Shown in pieces: positions 57,123-64,000 of a stretch of 64,000 nt of DNA (position 1 is its first letter; every line of letters begins with the position of its first letter). The notes under the pieces were generated by a model. The model had not been told where the DNA came from, did not search any database, and saw only the letters and a list, made by a program, of their open reading frames with translations. The stretch comes from Fremontodendron californicum (taxonomy: Eukaryota; Streptophyta; Magnoliopsida; Malvales; Malvaceae). The position numbers and the translations under genes are program-made. Location: contig JAULJL010000028.1 in the NCBI GenBank assembly GCA_030761205.1, positions 21,255,001 through 21,319,000 on the forward strand. The letters run 5' to 3'.

Positions 57123-60100
57123 ATGGCGGCCTCAAAGAAATGCGGCGGCCACCGCGAGATGCTAGAATCGATGTACTCAGTGATCGCTCTAGTCTTCATT
57201 TTAGTAGCCTGCGTCGAACTCTGCGACGCCGCCGCCGCCGCCGCCGTCGACGTCTACCGTCTAATCCAATACGACATGTCCGGTTCCCCTTTCGGATCTC
57301 GCTTCGCCACCCTGAACCACCATGCCGCCTCCTTGCATTTCCCTCCTGGTGCCGATCTTTCTAGAACCGTCCTCATCATCCCTCTTCGTGAATTGAACAT
57401 CACTTTCATTCGAGGTTCACTTTCATTGTCAACAATTTAATTTCCCTATTTCTTTTGAGTTTTTTAAATTTAATTTAACCTCTTCTTTTTGGTGGTGGGC
57501 AGATTATATTAATCAGAAAAAAACGTTAGGAGGGTTGTTGTTTTTGCTTCCAGAAGTATTTAGCTTTGAAAATGGAGGAAATAAGCAAATTCATGAAAAA
57601 GAGAAAATGAAAATTTTACTGACAGAGCTCGAACAGTTACTTATAAATGCAAATATACCTGTGAGTATACTAGAGATATATTTAAGCAAAAGTATTATTC
57701 GCATCTAAATCGTTATGTAAGTTTCCTTAATTTTTTTTTTATTGGTAAATACTATGTATTGAGATTGAAGTTTCCTTGTTTGCCAACCTAATTTTCATTG
57801 AGATCCAAACTCCGTTAACTTGATAGTTTACAAGGATTGATATTTGTTGGAGTTCTATTTAGTCTTTATTGCCTAAGACTGAATCATGTTTAATGAATTT
57901 TCCCTGACGTTTTCATTTATTAACTTAACAATTTAGCATGTTCAATTTGTGTAAGTTAGGGCATTTCTCTGTCGTTGTTGACTGATACTGAACCGTATTT
58001 AGTGGCTTTTCCCTCATGTTGTTTTCATCTTTCGACTTCTTGCGAATTGTTTTTTTTTTCTTTTTCTTTTTTTGCAACACCTTCATGTTACTGTGTCGGT
58101 ATTTATTTACACCAGCATTTTCATCTTGATTGAATTTAATTTTGACATTGTCTGGATATTTTCCTCCTCTATCTTGGCCATTGGTTTAACACTTTCTAAT
58201 TATTCTGCCATTGTTCCAAAAATCCTGCCAAGTGTAAAAGATTTAGATTCCAAATCCTTGCTCCATGCTTTTGTCTTGATTTGATGCCTGTTATTTTCAT
58301 TTAACTAATTATATGATTGGCCAATAGCATAAACCATGAAATTTCTTCCTCAAACATGCCTAGCAATAAGCAACTTCAACACCAATGCAGATATGTAGGA
58401 TTTGAGCCAACTTTTTTTATTGCTATTATTACATCTTTAGTAAGCTTTTTCTTCAGAAAGTAATTATATTATGATATATACTAAGGCCTCATAAAAAAGG
58501 ACACTATCATTGTATGTTTTGCTGTATCATCAGCTAGGACAGATATCTGTCTTTCTCAGTTTTCACCTCATGTTATTTGTGTTCATATGATTTTTAGAAT
58601 TGAAATCCAGTTAATAGTATTCTTTGTGATTCCAAAGTTAACATTTGTTACTTCTCATTTATTGGAGAAAAATGGAAAGAAAAGAGAAAACTTTGCTACT
58701 TCTCACCTCTTGCTTCTCTTATGTCTTCTTTATGCTACACATTCTTAACTTTAATTTGGGATTTTTTCTTGCAGTATCCTGTCTATTTCGCTTTTGAGAA
58801 CGATGAAATTGATTCTGTGTTGGCTGATATCAAGAAGAATGATGCGATTGGTCAGCCTGCTACTGCAACTACTGGCGGGTTAGTTTATAGCTTTTTGTTT
58901 AAAATTCTGGAAATTCTAGTGATTAGATGCATATCATTGGCAGTTACCTAAAAAGTTCATGTCTCATGACTGGCGCAGTTTGTCATCTCATGAGGGTTTT
59001 TCATTGCATTTTTACCTCGAGTAGAAAAGCACCTGCATCTCATCTGCCAAATTTTTCTCTGAGAGAGGGCTGACAGGGTCTTGCAGAATGAACAAATATT
59101 ATTTGGTTTTCATCTGTAATGAACTTTCTTTGAAACAGTTCCAGCAAAAGATAAGGGGCTCATGTACTATTCAACTGTTCTATAAGGATGTCAATTTGAT
59201 ATCAGGAAATGGATCTAGCCTGAACTCTTAACTGTTTCATTGAGGGAGAGAACATATTACCTGTTTTCCCTTTTTATTTCTCAAAATTTTGTATAATGAT
59301 CATTTTCCCTGCTCAAGGCCCAAACTATTGATGCCCTTGTTTTATTCATGACATTCCAACATTAATCTTACTGCATTTGTGCCTGATTTTAGTTCTTGTT
59401 GTTATCCTTTACCATGGTTGTGTATTCTTAAGTAAATATGATTCTACCTCTACTTACATGTGAATATTTTGTTGGTTCTTTTGTATTCTCTAGTTCATTT
59501 TTCTGTTGAGATTGGTAAGAAAATAGTTTTGTTGTCATTATTCGTGTTTAATTCTGGCTCTTCTTCTGAAACAATTGCAGATACAAGTTTGTTATCCCAA
59601 CTCCAGAACCTAAGAAAATTGCATCTCCCACCATCACTAATATTCAGGTGTGTGTCAACTTTTACTTTTCTAAGTGAAGGAAAGGAGTTGTAACTGATTA
59701 CGTAGTTGAAAAATTCTCATGGCTTGTAATCTATCTGCATCTTGTATATAGTAATAATCAGTTACAGGTAGTATATGAAAGACATTCACTTGGTTTTGTT
59801 TTTACCATATGAAAAAAATACCCTTCTCATGCATTTGAACTGTTGAGGCTTGAGGTCAAGATAGTAGTGCTGATGGCAAAGGAAAGAACCTTATCGCCTT
59901 TCTGACCAGGGAATAAAGAAAATATATCAGTGCTTCTTGAAAGTTGCATGGCTTCATTTGCACATGTCACATGCCCCATCTTTATATTATGTTTTTTTTT
60001 TATTTTAAAGAAAAGATGTTTTGACATCAGATATTGGTATGCTTAATTTTTCTTAGCTATTTTTTGCTCATTGCATGTATAATCTGGGGAATCTTGAATA

Positions 60101-62775
60101 TGCTATTAATGGAGTTTGCTAGAAGAATTTTTTACTCTGGTAATTCTGCTCTGTGGTAACAGGGGTGGTTGTCTGGATTGAAAGCTGATGGAGAGGCTAA
60201 TCAACTCCCAACCATTGCTATTGTGGCATCTTACGATACTTTTGGGGCTGCTCCTGTACGTATTTTACTAAATTTCAGTTAAGAAAATCAGTTTCAATGA
60301 TCCAAATGAAGGTGTGGGAAATTTTTTATACATGTAGGCATTATCTGTGGGAAGCGATAGCAATGGAAGTGGCATTGTGGCGCTTCTTGAAATAGCTAGG
60401 TTATTCTCTCTTCTCTACTCAAATCCTAAGACAAGAGGAAGGTACAATTTACTTTTTGGCTTGACATCTGGTGGACCATATAACTACAATGGAACTCAGA
60501 AGGTGATTAGTTTTCCTTGGTGAATTGAATTTCTGTCATCTCTCTCAGAGGCTTGTATATCTTTCAATTAGTTACTTTTGCCATAGATTTTTGTTACTAT
60601 GGTCATATAAGCATCTTTTTCTGTGCAGTGGCTTCGGAGTTTTGATCAACGTTTACGTGAGAGTATTGACTATGCTATTTGCTTAAATAGTATCGGTTCT
60701 TGGGATAATGAGTTGTGGGTTCATGTGTCCAAGCCTCCAGAGAATGCCTACATCAAGCAAATTTTTTATGTAAGCCGGTAACATCTGGAATAATAGGTTT
60801 TGAACGCAGTATATGATATTGAGTTTCCTTTCCATGGCTCATAATCTGATACATGGTGTTTGTTGAAGGGTTTCTCTAATGTAGCACAGGAGCTGGACAT
60901 CGAAGTTGGCCTGAAACACAAGAAAATAAACATCTCCAATCCTCGAGTAAGTTGATATATGTATATGTTTCAATGTTTGAACCATCTTCTGTTACCATAT
61001 TGTGAAATTAAGAACTTATTCTTATGTTTGGATTTGTATTTGTTTAATCAATTTCATCTATGAGGAACCAATGAAATTTTAGGTTGATATATCTTGAATG
61101 AATATATTTTTGTGGCTTCTCATTTCAGCTGTAACCCCTTTGGCCTTTTATGATCCTGGTCTATGTGGAGCAGAACATGTTTTCTGGACAATCATTAACT
61201 TATTCTTGAAATAAATCTGTTAAATCTGAAATTTTTGCCATTTCTGGTAACATATGGCTTTACAATAATGACATCACACATGAAGGTGCACTACATCTGT
61301 TTATGAGAACATCCTGTGGATAGATATAAGAATGCTGTGTGCTTGCATTTCTGCTGTTTAGATCAGGTAATAAAGCGGTTGAGCTGCTGAGCTGCTGTAG
61401 GTAGCTTGGGAGCATGAACAGTTCTCGAGGCTGAGAGTCACTGCTGTCACTCTTTCTGAACTCTCTCTTGCACCTGAACTCCTAGAAGGCACTGGAGGTC
61501 TGTTTGATAGCAGGTCATATTTCAAACTTTAGCCCTTATTAATAATCCAATTGCCAGAATGTATCTGTCTGTGTGTTCGAGACTAGTGACTGAGAGATTG
61601 ATTTTTTTGCAGACAATTTGTGAATGAAACTGCAATTATTAGAGGTGTGAAGTTAGTTGCTGAAAGTCTTGCGGTAAGATCAACCGATCTGCTAGTGTAT
61701 ATTGGTTTAATGTTTTTTGAATGCCATGCTTATAATAAAATGAGTTTGTACTTGCAAGACATAACATCCCAACCCCTCCCTTTTTTATGAGTTCGTATAA
61801 AAAAATGGAAATTTATCTTGCAATATTTATCAGAACCTGCAACCTATTGGAAGGGAATGTGTGGACCAATCACATCCATATCTGATCTCTACCAAAGCAA
61901 TGGCAATGTGATAGTGACATGAATAATTTATCATGTGATGCTCTTGTGTTGAGTGTAATAAATTTGCATGTGTAAGCATAGAAGTGAAATTTTCACCAGT
62001 GCATATTAATACCTAGGATAAATTAATTACAAATCTCTCTGGAGAATTATAGTATTATATGTTGATTATTATTGCGGTTTAATCTTTTGGAAATTTGAGT
62101 CAAAGGCCCAAATATGCTCTGTAAGATGATGGAATTGGGGGATGCTCATGTCAGAAGAGGAAGGGGGAGACCAAAGAAAACATGGGTGGAAAGTATGAAA
62201 AGGAACATGTTTTTTGTGGTCGTATTGTATATATGGCACAATGGTACATGATCTATGTAACCCGAACAACTAGTTAGAAAAGGCTGTGTGTTGGTTATTA
62301 TCTATGTTGCTCCGAGTCCGACTCTTCATTTTTCTTGAAGTACCCGTGTCCGAGCATATCCGGACATGGTTATGGGTATATGACTCTCCAAGGATTCTCT
62401 AAATACATGAAAAAACTTTTAAAAAATTGAACGTACCCGTGTCCGGCACGTACCCGTATCCGACACTCACATCCGAGTCCGAGTAACATAGGTTATTATT
62501 ATTGCTATTTTATATTTATAGTAAGAGTATTTAGATAGCTGTTAACTTTTCACTTGTGCATGGACATGTACTGTTATTTTAAAATGTCTTTTCCTCTCTT
62601 TTTGCAGAGGCATATCTATGGCCACCAGAGAAAAAATGTCCAAATTTTTGCAGATGACAGTAGTTTGGCTGTCAACCCTGCTTATGTGCGAACTTGGCTG
62701 GATCTTTTGTCACGAACACCTCGAGTGGCTCCATTTGTTTCAAAGAATGACCCTTTTGTCATGGCATTGAAAAAG
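57123..62775 (+). CDS. NCLN: Nicalin (nicastrin/M28-like ER membrane protein), 3' end outside window
   Basis: ER membrane protein of the nicastrin/M28 fold; animal nicalin works with TMEM147 and NOMO in the BOS complex at the translocon. Eleven in-frame exons: 57123-57414, 57503-57660, 58775-58878, 59581-59647, 60163-60255, 60338-60502, 60629-60769, 60869-60946, 61401-61513, 61613-61673, 62608-62775 (480 aa so far). The N-terminus has a signal-anchor-like stretch (SVIALVFILVACVELC) and a poly-Ala run from a GCC repeat. Nicalin blocks: VYRLIQYDMSGSPFGSR, LNHHAASL, VYFAFEND, GYKFVI, SYDTFGAAPALSVGSDSNGSG, LTSGGPYNYNGTQKW and IFADDSSLAVNP. The His expected in the HxD zinc ligand of active M28 peptidases is replaced (ASYD), in line with a non-enzymatic role. 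The C-terminal ~85 residues with the transmembrane segment must lie beyond 64000. Confidence 0.93.
62302..62491 (-). mobile_element. hAT-like MITE, CTATGTTAC family (nicalin intron 10)
   Basis: 190 bp from CTATGTTGCTCCGAGTC to GAGTAACATAG, with a perfect 8-bp duplication GTTATTAT at 62294-62301 and 62492-62499. Confidence 0.9.
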
Positions 62776-63059
62776 GTTTATCTTCTATTCGTTTTCTTGA
62801 TCTTCTCCTTTATGTTTCTGGTTTCTTTCTTTAAGATGATGATTTACACTTTAACAATTGTATTAATTTTCCTTAGAGTTGAATTTAGGTTAAAAGCATC
62901 AAAGTGAAGGAAAATCAAATATATGATATTTAAGATACGGCGATTGTAAAATGTCTTGGATAAGTTCTTTTCCAATCGGAATTTGATGATAGAAACCCCT
63001 TTGCTTTTATGAAGAGAAGTTGCATGTACATTAATCAGAAGCAAAAGTAAAGAAAAAAA

Positions 63060-63269
63060 GTATGTGTATATTTCATTCTAGGTCTGTTACTCGGACTTGG
63101 GTATGTGTATATTTCATTCTAGGTCTGTTACTCGGACTTGGGGGTGAGTGTTGGATATGAGTATGTGTTCGACATGGGCATGTTCAATTTTTTTCAAGGT
63201 TTTTCATATATTTAGAGGATTGTAACTCCATATCCATGTTCGAATGTGTCGGACACAGGTAGAGGTGGC
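63060..63269 (+). mobile_element. hAT-like MITE, CTATGTTAC family, interrupted (nicalin intron 11)
   Basis: The left end is duplicated as a 41-bp tandem repeat (63060-63100, 63101-63141). The body runs to CGGACACAGG at 63269, where another element begins. Its orientation is opposite to the intron 10 copy. Confidence 0.75.
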
Positions 63270-64000
63270 AAAATGAACCCGAACCCGAAAATCCGCCCAG
63301 AAAAACCCGAACCCGCCCAAACCCGATTTGACCAAAAAGTCAAAAACCCGAATCCGAAATGGCCCTAGCCCGAAAGAGCCCGAACCCGAAAAGATCCAAA
63401 CCCGAAAATACATGAACCCGAGCCCGGCCCGAACCCGAATTTAATACTAAAAATAAAAATTATCAAATTGTAATTAAATAATTTTTTTATAAAGCAAGAA
63501 TTTTATTTATCAATTTTATTCTAATATCTTTTTTAATAATTTAATTAAAATTTAATTTAATTTATATTATATATATGATAAAATAATAATTTTATCAAAA
63601 ATACAATTATATTTTGTGCTTATAACTTCAATGTCCTATATCTTGATGAATCCACTATCTAAAAATTCTAAACTCATGAAAATTTTAGAAATGTAAATTT
63701 TTTTGACATAAAATATTACTTATCCTTTATTTATGTTATTTTAAGAGCACCCTTATAATAGTATAATAGTATTTTTTATATATTAAAATTAATTAATAGC
63801 AATTCATTCATTTTAACTTATCTCTAGTATAATAGTATTTCTTATATTAAAAAATAGATAAAAACTACTTTTAAAAAAAATGTGTTGCTCTTTGCAACAT
63901 ATATATAGTTTTCTTAGGCATATTATTAAATAAGTCATCAACACGATATTCACTTGCCTAAGCCCGGATCGATCCGAAATATAGGCCTCAAATTCTGCCA
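63270..64000. mobile_element. hAT-like element starting TAGAGGTGGCAAA, right end outside window
   Basis: Starts TAGAGGTGGCAAAATGAAC inside the preceding MITE and continues with repeated CCCGAACCCGA words, then AT-rich DNA. The last 40 bases return to 'gcccggatcgatccg'-type wording, so the element may end just beyond the window. No ORF is recognised. Confidence 0.55.

Overview
The window is AT-rich plant nuclear DNA, very probably from a dicot tree or shrub. The evidence is GT-AG introns in plant-type genes, plant gene families (NIT4 nitrilase, GIR1-type repressor, CAF1a/b-type deadenylase, plant E2F), and an L1-type LINE carrying the RNase H domain known from plant L1 elements. I cannot name the species.

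Layout. 1-58 (-) is the first coding exon edge of an FAD-dependent oxidoreductase of the apoptosis-inducing-factor-like family. 59-5800 is AT-rich and holds nested transposon insertions, including a 1.1 kb Mutator-like element with a 9-bp target duplication. 6114-14213 (+) is a complete 14-exon E2F transcription factor gene (464 aa). 16898-17742 (-) is an intronless CAF1 deadenylase gene with an apparent 1-bp frameshift near its start. 18.1-22.0 kb is repeat-rich. 22306-28645 (-) is a near full-length L1-type LINE with a 12-bp target duplication, an intact ORF1 and a broken ORF2. 29987-30346 (-) is a small EAR-motif co-repressor adaptor (GIR1 type). 30.7-49.2 kb is about 18 kb without a recognisable gene, full of hAT- and Mutator-type MITEs, tandem duplications and a large inverted repeat. 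49372-53533 (+) is a complete 4-exon NIT4-type nitrilase (359 aa). 55.4-56.7 kb is a 5'-truncated LINE remnant with a 16-bp target duplication. 57123-62775 (+) is most of a nicalin gene (11 exons seen, 480 aa); its C-terminal exon or exons lie past the window.

The genes do not form a functional unit: they are an ordinary plant gene neighbourhood (cell-cycle transcription, mRNA decay, cyanide/nitrile metabolism, ER membrane protein biogenesis, epidermal transcriptional repression). What stands out is the transposon layer. At least four families of short non-autonomous elements with terminal inverted repeats can be defined here from matching 8- or 9-bp target duplications. One of them, a ~200-bp hAT-like family with termini CTATGTTAC, sits in introns of all three multi-exon genes, in each case in opposite orientations on the two sides of at least one exon. 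No transposase gene for any family is present. I found no sign of a novel enzymatic or defence system; the most testable new ideas are the inverted MITE pairs around exons, candidate E2F autoregulatory sites, and whether the frameshifts are real or assembly errors.
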